Notes: generated by a model not told the origin, from the letters alone. Shown: positions 1 to 11,195, numbered from the stretch's first letter. The stretch is 64,000 bases of DNA from Alteromonas lipotrueiana (GCF_019249245.1 NZ_JAESDK010000006.1:102301-166300), one strand, 5' to 3'. Translations and numbers: made by a program.

Positions 1-7
1 ATCCAGC

Positions 8-667
8 TTAGTTACTCTTAAATAAATAAGCGTAACTAGGTTTAAACGCCTCCCAGCTAGCTAAGTTATGTGTGCCGGTATGCTCTAAGTCTCTTAAGTG
101 AGAGCCACCGGTATAATGCAGGTAAGCCATATTGGCCGATTGCGCCGCCTGTAATCCCGCAGCAGAGTCCTCTATCACCAGACAATTTCCGGGCGTTACA
201 TTCATCTTCCTGGCGGCATGCAAAAACAGATCAGGGGCGGGTTTTCCGTGCACTACTTCATCTCGCGTAAAGCGATTGTTTGTAAAGTAAGTGCTCAGGC
301 CCGTTGCCTCTAAGGCAAACTTTGTTCGTTCAGGGCTACTGCTGGTGGCCAGGCAGTATGGAACCTTCAATCCAGACAAAACCGTTTTTATGCCGGGCAT
401 AGGCTGCAGATGGTCAGAAAACAGTTGCTGCAATTCACGATAAAACACATCGACGTCAGTCTGGGTCAACACTAAAGAAAAGTCGATTTTTAAACGCTCA
501 AGAACATGCTGTAAACTTTTACCTAAAAAATGCTCATTAAAGTAAGCTGCAGTCAATGCACATTGGCGAGGCTCCAACACGTTCTGCCATGCTTTTAACG
601 ATAAAACCTCGCTGTCTATGAGTACGCCATCACAATCAAAAATAACCATATCAATGGTGCTATTCAT
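8..667 (-). CDS. HAD-superfamily sugar phosphatase / beta-phosphoglucomutase-like hydrolase
   Basis: A 219-residue haloacid dehalogenase-type hydrolase, probably a cytoplasmic phosphatase acting on a small phosphosugar or polyol phosphate. Motif I is DCDGV at residues 11-15 with both catalytic aspartates (D11, D13). A helical cap follows (about 20-85), then motif II (TSSS near 108-111), motif III lysine K142 in GKPAPD, and the acidic motif IV IEDS (E166, D167). The length and cap type fit the subfamily IA group containing YniC, YfbT and beta-phosphoglucomutase. It points away from the NCS1 permease gene across a 691-base gap and may belong to the same sugar or polyol locus, but this is only suggested by position. 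The exact substrate cannot be read from the sequence. Confidence 0.88.
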   Translation of the reverse strand: MNSTIDMVIFDCDGVLIDSEVLSLKAWQNVLEPRQCALTAAYFNEHFLGKSLQHVLERLKIDFSLVLTQTDVDVFYRELQQLFSDHLQPMPGIKTVLSGLKVPYCLATSSSPERTKFALEATGLSTYFTNNRFTRDEVVHGKPAPDLFLHAARKMNVTPGNCLVIEDSAAGLQAAQSANMAYLHYTGGSHLRDLEHTGTHNLASWEAFKPSYAYLFKSN

Positions 668-1358
668 GCTGTTATCCCTAAACCTATTTAAAAAAATTGC
701 CTTAAAAGGCTATGAGTTAGTGCACCCTTAGCTACTTTGCATTGCACGGCAGGTACTTCAGACCTTAAGGGTAATGTACCTGGCTCAAAACAACTTTTGT
801 CACTCCCGTAATGCCTTTCTCACCACAACCTGCTGGTATTACAAAGGGCAATAGCACAACCGTCTTGGAGGCTTAATAAAAAGTGCAGTGTGAACGAGAA
901 ACGCAGCCTCGTTGCCTAAGAGTCTTGGTTTAATCGGCCTGATCTTCGCTGCTTTTTATCAATAATCTGCAGGAAACTTTAGAAGTGAGACCGGGTAGTT
1001 GCAGGCGATAATTTCACAGGTTAGACAGGCGGGCAATGACTATTTACCTGAGCTTAACATCAGGTTGTTATTATTTTACTCAATTCGCTACATTATTGAA
1101 TAATAAAAGAGGCAAATAAATAGCTATAAACATCAGCGGCCTAGGCTGTTTTTAACACATCTTGATCAAACTTTATGTTAATTGTATTTACATTTAAATA
1201 GTTATATGTAGGATCGTCGGTGAGAAATAATTCACTCTTTTGGCAAATGCCCAGGCATAGAGTTTCATTAATTAATTTCGTGTCGCGCCGGCGTTTGTCT
1301 CCGCGCGGAAAGCCAAAGTATTGGCTTGCACTGTAAATAATCTAAAAGTGAGAAGCGT
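668..1358. other. 691-base divergent intergenic region, no gene recognised
   Basis: This gap separates the HAD gene (leftward) from the NCS1 permease gene (rightward) and must carry both promoters. I found no convincing protein of more than about 25 codons and no RNA gene. Visible elements are an inverted repeat ACCTGA/TCAGGT (1046-1051 with 1060-1065), an AT-rich stretch around 1140-1210, and a 10-base palindrome TCCGCGCGGA (1300-1309) just ahead of the permease gene. Any of these could be operators for a polyol-responsive regulator, but none matches a site I can name. Confidence 0.4.
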
Positions 1359-3074
1359 ATGAGGTCGACATCTGGCAATGTTGATTTAAATCAGATCAGC
1401 GAAGAACAGCTACCGGTGGCTGAGCATAAGCTAAAAAACTGGAAACATTTTTTGGGCTTATATGCCGGAGAACATGTAGCCGCGACTGAATTTGTCTTTG
1501 GGGCTACCTTTGTGGCCTTGGGCGCGACAATGACAGACATTCTGTTGGGTCTGTTAATCGGTAACCTGCTCGCAGTACTGAGCTGGACGCTCATTACCAC
1601 TCCCATTGCTGTAGAAACCAGAATGAGTCTGTACACATACCTGCAAAAAATTGCGGGCGACTCGATGACGCGTTTGTACAACTGGGCCAATGTCATCATT
1701 TTTACGGTCATTTCGGCCGCCATGATCACGGTATCTGCTACCGCTGTACGTTTTGCCTTAAATATACCGGCGCAACTGGACTGGTATCCCACTAACCTGG
1801 CTTTTGTCCTTGTTGTATTGGCGGTTGGCATCATTGTGGTTATTGTTGCGATGTATGGCTTTAATGCGGTCTCAGAATTTTCCGGTATCTGTGCGCCATG
1901 GCTCTTTATTATGTTTTTGAGCGGACCCCTCGTATTAATGCCGGTATTAGCTGAAGCGGTAATAGGACAAACTACGGTAGCCGGGTGGGGCGACTTTTTA
2001 GAGATAGGCAGTGCGTCGGTCTGGACCGGACTTAATGCAAATGGTGAGCCTGGAATTGGACTATTAGAGGTTATCGGTTTTTCCTGGGCAGCGAATACCA
2101 TTACCCACTTTGGCCTTATCGATATGGCAATTCTGCGCTTTGCAAAACGCAAAGTTTACGGTCTGACCACCTCGGCGGGCATGTTATTTGGCCACTACAT
2201 CGCCTGGATATCAGCCGGTATTATGGGCGCTGGTACCGCAATAATTGTACAAAAATCTATTGTTCAGCTTGACCCTGGGGATGTGGCTTACCATGCACTG
2301 GGCCTATCAGGCCTTGTCATTGTTATTGTGGCGGGTTGGACCACCGCAAATGCAAACCTGTATCGAGCCGGATTAGCCGCTCAGGCTGTATTTCCAAAAA
2401 GCTCACGTAACCGGACCACCTTTTTAGTCGGTCTGGTAACCGTAGCAATCGCCTGCTTCCCCTTTGTATTTACAAAGTTATTGCCGCTGCTTACGTATGC
2501 CGGATTGTTGGTGGTTCCTGTAGGCGCTATCGTTTTTGCTGAACACGTTCTGTTTCCCAAAATTGGTTTTAGCCGCTATTGGGCTTACTACCAGAACCTG
2601 ACTCATAGTACGCCTGCGGTGGCTAGCTGGGGTCTGGGATTAGTCTTTGGTTTTGGTCTTAACATGCTTGATGTTATGTCGTTTTACTATTTATTTATTC
2701 CTACCTGGTTCTTCACTATCGGGGTTTATACGGTGTTAGCAGCAAAGTATGGGGCTAACCGAGAGTATCCTGAAGAAAAAATGGCGTTGGAATCTTTCTA
2801 TAAACAGGTAAGGCAGCATCAGCAGCACGAGGCCGACGCCCAACCTGCATTTCAGCCAGATACTTCAATGTTTTCACGAGTTTTAAAGTGGGTGGCCGTC
2901 GGTAGCTTGTTAGTGACTCTTGCTTTGGCTCTGCAGACCTTTTTGTTCAGTTCAGGAATGTCGGAATATCAAAGCCATCGTGACTTGTTCTTTAATATCG
3001 CCTTTGGTTGTACGCTCATTTATTTTTCTTCTGCTTACTGGGCGATGCGTCGTCAAAAAGCGCTTTGTAAATAA
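1359..3074 (+). CDS. NCS1-family (purine/cytosine permease-like) membrane transporter
   Basis: A 571-residue inner-membrane permease with about 12 hydrophobic segments starting near residue 40, after a hydrophilic N-terminus. It resembles the nucleobase:cation symporter-1 family (CodB, allantoin and hydantoin permeases): the early membrane segments carry a conserved-looking GATFVALGAT stretch and a GxLIGN-type turn. A hydrophilic loop at about 475-510 precedes a last membrane pair, longer than the roughly 420-480 residues usual for CodB-type proteins. The ATG is preceded by GAGAAG. It ends 9 bases before a mannitol 2-dehydrogenase gene, so the two are almost surely cotranscribed. That context suggests a polyol substrate rather than a nucleobase, an inference that needs biochemical support. 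Confidence 0.82.
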   Translation: MRSTSGNVDLNQISEEQLPVAEHKLKNWKHFLGLYAGEHVAATEFVFGATFVALGATMTDILLGLLIGNLLAVLSWTLITTPIAVETRMSLYTYLQKIAGDSMTRLYNWANVIIFTVISAAMITVSATAVRFALNIPAQLDWYPTNLAFVLVVLAVGIIVVIVAMYGFNAVSEFSGICAPWLFIMFLSGPLVLMPVLAEAVIGQTTVAGWGDFLEIGSASVWTGLNANGEPGIGLLEVIGFSWAANTITHFGLIDMAILRFAKRKVYGLTTSAGMLFGHYIAWISAGIMGAGTAIIVQKSIVQLDPGDVAYHALGLSGLVIVIVAGWTTANANLYRAGLAAQAVFPKSSRNRTTFLVGLVTVAIACFPFVFTKLLPLLTYAGLLVVPVGAIVFAEHVLFPKIGFSRYWAYYQNLTHSTPAVASWGLGLVFGFGLNMLDVMSFYYLFIPTWFFTIGVYTVLAAKYGANREYPEEKMALESFYKQVRQHQQHEADAQPAFQPDTSMFSRVLKWVAVGSLLVTLALALQTFLFSSGMSEYQSHRDLFFNIAFGCTLIYFSSAYWAMRRQKALCK

Positions 3075-3083
3075 GAGGTTGTT

Positions 3084-4565
3084 ATGCAAACTTCAACAGC
3101 AAAAAAACTTAGCCGGCAAACTTTGTCGCAGCTGCCCACCACTATCGCTAAGCCTGACTATGCTATCGAAAAGGTAGAGACGGGTATTGTTCATATTGGC
3201 GTAGGGGGCTTTCATCGCGCTCACCAAGCCATGTATACCGACGCTTTTATGGCGCAAACGGGCGATCTTAGCTGGGGTATCTGTGGGGTGGGTTTACGCG
3301 AAGGCGATCGCCGCATGCAAGAAGCTTTGGCCAGTCAGGACCACCTGTTCACGTTAGTTGAAAAACATGCAGATGGTGAACGCAGTGCCCGGGTTATTGG
3401 GGCCCTGACTAACTTTATGTTGGCGGTAGACAACCCCAAAGCAGTTATTGAGCAACTCGCCAGTCCGTCGGTAAAGCTAGTGTCACTGACTATCACGGAA
3501 GGCGGCTACAATATGGACCCGTCTACCGGAGAGTTTCAGAGTGAAGATGCCGCGGTGCAACACGATCTGAAAAATCCTGAGACCCCTAAACAGGTGTTTG
3601 GCTACTTGATGGCGGGCTTAAAGTTACGTCAAGAGCGTGGACTCGCGCCTTTTACGTTACTGTCATGCGACAATATTCAGCATAATGGCTCGGTATTAAA
3701 GAAAATGTTGTGTGCCTACATTGAACTGGCAGATAAAGAATTTGCGCAATGGGTTACCGAGAATGTCGCATTTCCTAACTCTATGGTAGACCGAATTACT
3801 CCCACTACGACAACAGATGATATTGCGCAACTGGCCGAGTGTGGTGTTGATGATGCCTGGCCGGTGGTGTGTGAACCGTTTGCTCAGTGGATCATTGAAG
3901 ACAGTTTCTGTCATGATAAACCCGCACTTGATAAGGTAGGCGCTCAGTTTGTGCAAGATGTTGCACCTTATGAAAAATTAAAACTGCGCATGCTTAATGC
4001 CAGTCATTCTATTTTAGGTTTGTGTGGCTCTTTAGCGGGTGTGCAGACAATTCATGAGTGTATGCAGCTTGATGAGTTTTACCATCTTTTGACCGTGTTT
4101 ATGGAAAGCGAAGTTGCACCTACGCTTGACCCGGTTGCCGGTATCGATATTAAAGAGTATCAGCAAATTTTGTTAAAACGGTTTGCCAATCCGAATATCA
4201 AAGATACATTAACGCGTATCTGCTCACAAAGCTCAGCCAAAATCCCGGTGTTTTTGCTTCCTACTATTTTAGACAATCTGAAGCATACGGGTCGTTATCA
4301 TATTGGCGCGTTCACTATAGCGTGTTGGTATTATTACAGCGCCCGGGGCTGCACTCAGGCTGGCGAGCCATTGCACATAGACGATAGTCTGGCAACTGAG
4401 CTGAAAGCTGGAGCCCAACGTGGCCCTGAAGCGTTTTTAAAACTTACCCATATTTTTGGAAATCTGAGCCAATTCTCAGAGTTTAACCATGTCTATATAG
4501 ACGGGGTGAATCGATTACAACGGGGTGAGTCTGTCCAATCGATAATAACCGAACTAAGTTGCTAG
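3084..4565 (+). CDS. Mannitol 2-dehydrogenase family polyol dehydrogenase
   Basis: A 493-residue cytoplasmic long-chain polyol dehydrogenase, predicted to oxidise D-mannitol (or D-arabinitol) to the ketose with NAD+. The N-terminal Rossmann signature HIGVGGFHRAHQ lies at about 37-48. The catalytic triad of the Pseudomonas fluorescens enzyme (K295, N300, H303) is matched by K300, N305 and H308 in KLRMLNASH. TITEGGY (136-142) and SCDN (194-197) are also family hallmarks. Similarity recalled by eye is closer to mannitol 2-dehydrogenase than to UxuB fructuronate reductase, which shares the fold. It follows the permease gene by 9 bases, with GAGG ahead of the ATG, and a strong terminator follows it. 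Confidence 0.9.
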   Translation: MQTSTAKKLSRQTLSQLPTTIAKPDYAIEKVETGIVHIGVGGFHRAHQAMYTDAFMAQTGDLSWGICGVGLREGDRRMQEALASQDHLFTLVEKHADGERSARVIGALTNFMLAVDNPKAVIEQLASPSVKLVSLTITEGGYNMDPSTGEFQSEDAAVQHDLKNPETPKQVFGYLMAGLKLRQERGLAPFTLLSCDNIQHNGSVLKKMLCAYIELADKEFAQWVTENVAFPNSMVDRITPTTTTDDIAQLAECGVDDAWPVVCEPFAQWIIEDSFCHDKPALDKVGAQFVQDVAPYEKLKLRMLNASHSILGLCGSLAGVQTIHECMQLDEFYHLLTVFMESEVAPTLDPVAGIDIKEYQQILLKRFANPNIKDTLTRICSQSSAKIPVFLLPTILDNLKHTGRYHIGAFTIACWYYYSARGCTQAGEPLHIDDSLATELKAGAQRGPEAFLKLTHIFGNLSQFSEFNHVYIDGVNRLQRGESVQSIITELSC

Positions 4566-4613
4566 CTTAAAAATAGTGTCATAACACAATCCTGGTCTAT
4601 GTCCGGCCACAGC

Positions 4614-4662
4614 AAAAAACGGTTTGCTTAGGTATTAACAATGCTAAGGCAGCCGTTTTTTT
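4614..4662 (+). terminator. Intrinsic terminator after the mannitol dehydrogenase gene
   Basis: An AACGG...CCGTT stem continues inward with GCTTAG/CTAAGGC pairing and is followed by a run of seven T. An A-run lies before it, so it may work in both directions. It ends the permease-dehydrogenase unit and separates it from the chemoreceptor gene. Confidence 0.75.
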
Positions 4663-4736
4663 AATACCTCCTATTCGGGTGTAACACGCTAAGCTAAGTA
4701 CTTCCTTTTCTCTTAACGCCACTCTGGCGGGTAAAT

Positions 4737-4747
4737 GGAGTACCTCC
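4737..4747 (+). promoter_or_regulatory. Possible self-sequestered ribosome binding site of the MCP gene
   Basis: GGAG, a 3-base loop TAC, then CTCC immediately ahead of the ATG at 4749 form a minimal 4-bp hairpin containing the Shine-Dalgarno bases. A second hairpin CGCCA/TGGCG (4717-4729) lies just upstream. These may lower translation, but such a short stem is weak evidence. Confidence 0.3.
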
Positions 4748-4748
4748 T

Positions 4749-6368
4749 ATGTTAAGAAATTTTTCTATCGGTAAACGCTCGGCAGCCGCATTTGGTGTTA
4801 TTGGCTGTTTTGTTTTAATTGTGGGGGCCGTAGGTATTATTAGTTTAAACAACCTGGCTGACCGCTTTAACCTGATTGTTGATCATCGCTCTCCTGCGTT
4901 GGTTTCTATTAAACAAATTGAATCACAGTTTTTCAAAGTTCGCTTAGAAAACGCGAATATTTTGCAAGCCAGTGCTTCGGCACGCAACCAATACAAAAGC
5001 AATTATGATTTGGCTAAGAATTCACTTAATGCCGCGTTACAGCGCATGCAAACGCTGGCCAAAGCGTCTGAAGCCCAACAACTAATAACCAATATCAGTA
5101 CCGATATTGAACAGTTTTTCTCATTGCAACAACAGCAAATGCAACTGCTTGAACAAGGTCAGAAAGCCGCGGCTGTGGCTATGCAAAATGCGCAAATGAA
5201 AACCATTCGTGAGCGTACAGCTGGCAATATTGAACAGCTTGAAGCTTTTCAGGTAACCCGTATCACAGACAGTCAGTCGGAAGCACGCGATATGATTACC
5301 CGTACGCTTTGGGCCATCGCGCTGGTGAGTTTATTTGCTATAAGCTGTGTAATTATTTTTGCGATTACATTCACCCGGGCAATTGTAACGCCTATGCGCA
5401 CCGCGCTTAATGCTGCTGAAGGTATTGCACGTGGTGAGCTGACTCAACATATTCAGGATGATGCCAAAGACGAAACCGGCATTATGCTACGGGCACTGAG
5501 TAACATGCAGTCGATGCTACATGGCACTATTTCGCAGATTCAGCATGCATCGGGTCGTTTATCGGTTACCGCTGAACAACTGGCTGTTGTCACCTCACAG
5601 TCAAGCCACGGGGTCGAGCAGCAAAGCGAACAGCTGGAACAGTCTTCAGCTGCGGTCACACAGTTATCGGTATCTATTGACGATGTAGCCCGTAGCGCAG
5701 ATGCGACCTCGCAAGATGCCCGTGAGGCGCAGCAGGCTTCGATAGAGGGTGCGCAAAAGGTTGAGGAAAGCCTGACCATGGTGGACAATTTACTCAGTAA
5801 TCTGGACTCCAGTGTAAAAGGATTAACCACGCTGGCCAGTGATATTGATAATATTGGGGCAGTGCTGGATGTTATTCGCGCTATTGCTGACCAAACTAAC
5901 CTGCTAGCTTTAAATGCGGCCATAGAAGCAGCCCGCGCGGGTGAGTCAGGCAGAGGTTTTGCGGTGGTTGCCGATGAGGTCAGAGCGCTGGCTCATCGTA
6001 CGCAGGTATCGACTGAAGAAATAGAGCAAATGATCAAGCGACTGCAAACGGGGAGCCAGAATACGGTCACCGCGATTAATACCAGCTTTACGGTAGCCCA
6101 ACAAACACAGAAAATAGCTCAGGAGTCGGGAGCGGCACTGTCAAAAATCACTGGCTCAATTGAGCGTATGAACAAACAAACTGTGTCGGTGGCCAGTACT
6201 ACCGAAGAACAAGCTCAGGTGTCAAAAGATGTTGATCGCAGCACATTAAAAATTAAAGCATTATCTGCTGATATTGCTACTGGGGTGAACAATACTCGAG
6301 AGTCCAGCGCCGAGTTAGCTAAATTAGCTGAAAACCTCAACGGGCTGACCCAACAGTTTTCAGTCTGA
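4749..6368 (+). CDS. Methyl-accepting chemotaxis protein
   Basis: A 539-residue transmembrane chemoreceptor. A first membrane helix at about 10-32 is followed by a periplasmic four-helix-bundle type sensor (33-185, with glutamine-rich helices), a second membrane helix at about 187-210, a HAMP domain to about 265, and a long cytoplasmic coiled coil. The signalling tip begins with [10 protein letters not shown] at residue 381 and includes [12 protein letters not shown], the near-invariant contact region for CheA and CheW. There is no C-terminal CheR/CheB-tethering pentapeptide (it ends QQFSV). It lies behind the polyol genes, so it could sense that substrate, but it is separated from them by a terminator. 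Its ribosome binding site GGAG (4737-4740) can pair with CTCC just before the ATG. Confidence 0.95.
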   Translation: MLRNFSIGKRSAAAFGVIGCFVLIVGAVGIISLNNLADRFNLIVDHRSPALVSIKQIESQFFKVRLENANILQASASARNQYKSNYDLAKNSLNAALQRMQTLAKASEAQQLITNISTDIEQFFSLQQQQMQLLEQGQKAAAVAMQNAQMKTIRERTAGNIEQLEAFQVTRITDSQSEARDMITRTLWAIALVSLFAISCVIIFAITFTRAIVTPMRTALNAAEGIARGELTQHIQDDAKDETGIMLRALSNMQSMLHGTISQIQHASGRLSVTAEQLAVVTSQSSHGVEQQSEQLEQSSAAVTQLSVSIDDVARSADATSQDAREAQQASIEGAQKVEESLTMVDNLLSNLDSSVKGLTTLASDIDNIGAVLDVIRAIADQTNLLALNAAIEAARAGESGRGFAVVADEVRALAHRTQVSTEEIEQMIKRLQTGSQNTVTAINTSFTVAQQTQKIAQESGAALSKITGSIERMNKQTVSVASTTEEQAQVSKDVDRSTLKIKALSADIATGVNNTRESSAELAKLAENLNGLTQQFSV

Positions 6369-6386
6369 AAACTCTCTGGCTAAAAC

Positions 6387-6426
6387 AAAAAAGCGCATAA
6401 CGGATATTCCGCTATGCGCTTTTTTT
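6387..6426. terminator. Bidirectional terminator between MCP and DUF1338 genes
   Basis: An almost perfect stem AAGCGCATA(a)CGGA / TCCG(c)TATGCGCTT with a 3-base loop is flanked by A-run and T-run. It sits between the stop codons of two convergent genes, so it can stop transcription from both sides. Confidence 0.85.
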
Positions 6427-6445
6427 ATTATTGGCATTTAATCCA

Positions 6446-7252
6446 CTATTTACTGTTCGTACTTTCAAAAATTTTATCGGCAGACGCAGCGACAAAACCC
6501 TGATAATAGTGACCATCAGGCATTTTATAGCGCTGGGCAAACTCATAAAAGCAACTTGGGATGAGCTTTGATTCTGTCTCAAATTTTACATAGGCATGGT
6601 CGGCCATGGTCGAAGACTGCGCTAAAAATACGTCTTCACCGCCTTTAATTTCGCCACCCGATGTATTGAGAGTAAATCCTGCGTTTTTCAACAGAGTATT
6701 CACGTCAGACAATTCCTGAGACTTGTTCAAAAAGTTAACGCTGACAGTGAAGTGGTTGGCACGAAAACCCCACGCAGCAAGCCAGGCTGCGTATTCTGAT
6801 TCTTCTAACAAGGTTTCGTATTCGTCTTTTGTCAATGACCAGTGCTGACCTGAATAAAGAAAATTTTCTTTTTCCACCGCGGTCTCATCCATTTGCTCTA
6901 CAAGCTTATGAATGATTTTTTGAACGGGGTCTGACATTTCCTGAACACGAAGTTCGCTTATGAAAACTTTGGGTTTTGTTTTATCAGGATGTTCAAAATG
7001 TTTGGCGTCTAATTTCTTAGCTTCGAAATCGTAGTCACCTTTTTCTTTATAGCCTAATGCTAAAAAATGCGCAGCCAGTTTGTCTAATGATGTTTTAGAC
7101 AAATTAAACGTCCGAAACGCCACATGGTCATTAACAATGTGAGAATCGTTTTCGTTGTCTGCCAACAGCTCATGTATTTTATAAGCTGATGGCGTAATGT
7201 CGACGTAGTTTTCCCACAAGTTTTCAAATAATGTATCTACATTCGAATGCAT
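6446..7252 (-). CDS. DUF1338 protein, putative 2-oxoadipate dioxygenase/decarboxylase (HglS-like)
   Basis: A 268-residue soluble protein of the DUF1338 family. Characterised members (HglS/YdcJ) are Fe(II)-dependent enzymes converting 2-oxoadipate to 2-hydroxyglutarate in lysine breakdown. The metal-binding pattern is visible: H43 in NDHVAFRTF, H167 in ANHFTVS and E237 in CFYEFAQ. It is shorter than the roughly 450-residue YdcJ group and resembles the short DUF1338 proteins commonly found beside ast genes. It starts 11 bases after the end of astD and is probably the last gene of the astC-astA-astD unit. A role in processing a 2-oxoacid from arginine or lysine catabolism is inferred from context; the true substrate is unknown. 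Confidence 0.85.
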   Translation of the reverse strand: MHSNVDTLFENLWENYVDITPSAYKIHELLADNENDSHIVNDHVAFRTFNLSKTSLDKLAAHFLALGYKEKGDYDFEAKKLDAKHFEHPDKTKPKVFISELRVQEMSDPVQKIIHKLVEQMDETAVEKENFLYSGQHWSLTKDEYETLLEESEYAAWLAAWGFRANHFTVSVNFLNKSQELSDVNTLLKNAGFTLNTSGGEIKGGEDVFLAQSSTMADHAYVKFETESKLIPSCFYEFAQRYKMPDGHYYQGFVAASADKIFESTNSK

Positions 7253-7263
7253 AGCTAGGGTCC

Positions 7264-8733
7264 TTACATGCTTAGGCCAGGGCTTAATTTGCCCGGCATG
7301 GTGACTTTATCCAGCTCTACAGAGGCCACCGGATATGCGCAATAATCTGCTGCATAATAGGCGCTGGCGCGATGATTACCGCTTTCGCCGATACCGCCAA
7401 ACGGCGCCGCACTGCTGGCACCTGTAATGGGGCGGTTCCAGTTTACGATACCTGCACGAATACGGGCAAAAAAGTAATCCCAGTCCTGTTGGCTGTCACT
7501 TAGCAAGCCGGCTGACAAACCAAAGCTGGTATTATTAGCCTGCCTGATGGCCTGGTCAAAGTCGGTATAGCGAATAATTTTTATCAGCGGTCCAAAGTGC
7601 TCTTCGTCAGGCATCGTGTCTGCGATGTCGGTAACGTCAACAATACCGGGGGTAGCGAAGCCTTTGGCTTCATCTGGTTGAGTCAGACGCAACAGCACGT
7701 TAGCGCCCAGATCTTCAAGTTGCTGCTGTGCATCAACCATCTGTCTGGCGGCCTGCGCGGAAATCATTGCGCCCATAAACGGTTGTTCCTGAGCGTCATA
7801 ATCGTCCACTTTAATATTTCCTGTGACTTCGATTAAGCGTTTTACAATGGTGTCGCCTTGTTCCGATGCTGGTATAAAGACACGACGAGCACAGGTACAG
7901 CGCTGACCTGAAGTAATAAAGGCTGACTGCACAATATCGTGTACCGCAGCATCGGTATTTTCTACTTCACGTACTATTAAAGGGTTATTACCGCCCATTT
8001 CTAACGCCAGGATTTTGCCCGGGTTACCTGCATTTTGCTCATGCAATAACTTGCCGGTGCGTGAGCTGCCGGTAAAGAACAAGCCGTCAATGCCCGCATG
8101 TGAGGCCAGGGCCTTGCCGGTTTCAACTTCACCTTGTACCAGGTTTAATACCCCAGCTGGAAGACCGGCTTGTTCCCATAATTTCATGGTTTCCTGCGCT
8201 ACCATAGGTGTCAGGTCGCTAGGCTTAAACACTACTGTATTGCCTGCCAGTAGGGCAGGTACAATATGGCCATTAGGTAGATGGCCCGGAAAATTATAAG
8301 GTCCGAATACAGCAACTACGCCATGCGGTTTGTGACGAATAATTGCCTTACCCACTGGCATGGGGTTTTCAACCGTACCGGTACGCTCATGATACGCACG
8401 TTCTGAGATGCCGATTTTGCCTATCATGGCACCAACTTCAGTGGCCGTTTCCCATTCTGGCTTTCCGGTTTCTTGAGCCATAACTTTAGCCAGGGCGTCT
8501 TTATTTTGCTCTAGCTGTGCCCCAAACGATTTAATGATTTCAAGACGTTCATCAACTGTTTTAGCGGCCCATTGAACACTGGCCTGACGGGCAGCGCGAA
8601 TGGCGGCATCTACCTGGTCGGCAGAGGCCGATTTTGCTTCCCAAATCACGGCATTTTTAGCCGGATCAATAGAGCGGATATCGTGGCCCTGGCCTGCGAC
8701 CCACTCGCCATTAATAAAGTGTGTTGATTGCAT
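7264..8733 (-). CDS. astD: N-succinylglutamate 5-semialdehyde dehydrogenase
   Basis: A 489-residue NAD-dependent aldehyde dehydrogenase that oxidises succinylglutamate semialdehyde to succinylglutamate, the fourth step of the arginine succinyltransferase pathway. The catalytic cysteine is C279 in GQRCTCARR and the general base is E245 in LEMGGNNP. The glycine motif FTGSSRTG (220-227) binds the cofactor. Length and the N-terminal FINGEW start agree with the AstD family. It lies 14 bases downstream of astA and 11 bases before the DUF1338 gene. Confidence 0.95.
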   Translation of the reverse strand: MQSTHFINGEWVAGQGHDIRSIDPAKNAVIWEAKSASADQVDAAIRAARQASVQWAAKTVDERLEIIKSFGAQLEQNKDALAKVMAQETGKPEWETATEVGAMIGKIGISERAYHERTGTVENPMPVGKAIIRHKPHGVVAVFGPYNFPGHLPNGHIVPALLAGNTVVFKPSDLTPMVAQETMKLWEQAGLPAGVLNLVQGEVETGKALASHAGIDGLFFTGSSRTGKLLHEQNAGNPGKILALEMGGNNPLIVREVENTDAAVHDIVQSAFITSGQRCTCARRVFIPASEQGDTIVKRLIEVTGNIKVDDYDAQEQPFMGAMISAQAARQMVDAQQQLEDLGANVLLRLTQPDEAKGFATPGIVDVTDIADTMPDEEHFGPLIKIIRYTDFDQAIRQANNTSFGLSAGLLSDSQQDWDYFFARIRAGIVNWNRPITGASSAAPFGGIGESGNHRASAYYAADYCAYPVASVELDKVTMPGKLSPGLSM

Positions 8734-8747
8734 GATAGGTCCTATTG

Positions 8748-9782
8748 TTAGTCTCGATAGTTAACCGGGGCAAATCGAATTATCTCTCCGGTTGAAATTT
8801 CTAGCGCTGCTGCAGCTTGACGAGAAATCACCGCCACCTGCTGCTCTTCGCTCACCGCGATTTCGGTGGCTACTGCTCTGAAGTTATCTACCGATGTATT
8901 AATAATGTAATGACTACGTCCCTGCGCGGCGGTTTGATCGTCTATCACCACAGGCAGCTTTCGGCTGTTTTGCGCTGTTCTTATATGACTAAGGTTCGCT
9001 TCTACGGTGGGTCCGGCATCAAAAATGTCAACGTAACCACGAAAGCTAAAGCCTTCTTCTTGCAACAGCTGCAATGCAGGTCGGGTTTTGGTGTGTACCT
9101 GACCAATCACCGCCTGAGCTTCTTTGCTTAACAGGTTAACGTAAATGGGGTATTTGGGCATAAGCTCAGCAATAAATACTTTATTGCCAATGCCGGTTAA
9201 ATAATCGGCAGTCGGAAAGTCCATAGAGAAAAAGTGTTCTTCAAGCCACTCCCAAAAAGGCGAACTTCCTTCGTCGTCACTTACCCCACGCATTTCAGCA
9301 ATAACCGTTTCTGAAAACCGTTCCCGGTGTTCCATCATAAACAAAAAGCGAACTTTGGATAAAAACCGACCATTAATACCGCCTCGCGCCTGCTCGCGCA
9401 AAAACAAGGTGCAAATTTCAGAAACCCCGGTGTAGTCGTTACAGAAGGTCAAAATATCCACGGTATTGTGAATGTTTAGTTCACGAGAGGCATGGACAAC
9501 TTTACCCATATGGTAGTGATAGAAAGCATCGTCTAATCCTACAGCCGCTTCAATGCCGCTGGTACCTACTACGTCACCAGTTTGGGTGTCTTCCATTACG
9601 AACAAGTATGACTCACAGCCAGGCTTGGTGGCCTGACTGCGAAAGCCGTCTTCGGCACGCTGAATTTTTTTCTTTAGCAGCCCTTCATTTACGGGCAATG
9701 AGGTAAAGCCAATACCTGACTCTACCGCAATATCATACAAGGACGCATAATCGCTCTGCCTGATAGGGCGAATAATATTCAT
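8748..9782 (-). CDS. astA: Arginine N-succinyltransferase
   Basis: A 344-residue acyltransferase (AstA/AruF family) that transfers succinyl from succinyl-CoA to arginine, the first step of the ast pathway. It opens with [17 protein letters not shown] and contains [18 protein letters not shown] and [16 protein letters not shown], stretches that I recognise as typical of the family, and [11 protein letters not shown] near the C-terminal part. The usual length is about 340 residues. It lies between the aminotransferase gene (24-base gap) and astD (14 bases). Only the single-subunit form is present, not the paired AruF/AruG of Pseudomonas. Confidence 0.95.
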   Translation of the reverse strand: MNIIRPIRQSDYASLYDIAVESGIGFTSLPVNEGLLKKKIQRAEDGFRSQATKPGCESYLFVMEDTQTGDVVGTSGIEAAVGLDDAFYHYHMGKVVHASRELNIHNTVDILTFCNDYTGVSEICTLFLREQARGGINGRFLSKVRFLFMMEHRERFSETVIAEMRGVSDDEGSSPFWEWLEEHFFSMDFPTADYLTGIGNKVFIAELMPKYPIYVNLLSKEAQAVIGQVHTKTRPALQLLQEEGFSFRGYVDIFDAGPTVEANLSHIRTAQNSRKLPVVIDDQTAAQGRSHYIINTSVDNFRAVATEIAVSEEQQVAVISRQAAAALEISTGEIIRFAPVNYRD

Positions 9783-9806
9783 AGTCGTTATCCATTAGAC
9801 GCAATT

Positions 9807-11015
<1,209 letters not shown>

Positions 11016-11181
11016 TCATTACCTCTGTAGCAGGCGTCCTGTGTGTAAAATTACAGCAAAAAGGACGTAGTAAGAAAAGGAATTAGCGTAACAGTATGCC
11101 AGTTATTTGCCGCTTTGTCTTGCGGCCGATAAGGCTCAATCCCTTAATATTCAAGGGCTTTGGCTTGTTTTGCAAGAAAAG

Positions 11182-11195
11182 TGAATAACTATTTA
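11182..11195 (-). promoter_or_regulatory. Candidate ArgR box upstream of astC
   Basis: TGAATAACTATTTA matches the ARG-box pattern TGAATWWWWATTCA at 12 of 14 positions. It lies in the 299-base gap ahead of astC, at about -170 from the start codon. I did not see a clear second box at the usual 21-base spacing, so support is moderate. Confidence 0.4.

Noticed and set aside
1391..2152. 253-codon open frame antisense to the NCS1 permease gene
   Set aside because: It shows only a low-complexity, Ser/Thr/Ile-rich translation without family features and fully overlaps a clear membrane transporter; a shadow frame.
4681..4748. Possible sigma-28 flagellar promoter before the chemoreceptor
   Set aside because: TAAG followed by CTCTTAACG does not keep the GCCGATAA half of the consensus.
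5540..5923. 127-codon antisense frame within the chemoreceptor gene
   Set aside because: Ser/Cys/Ala-rich translation that mirrors the coiled-coil codons of the sense gene.
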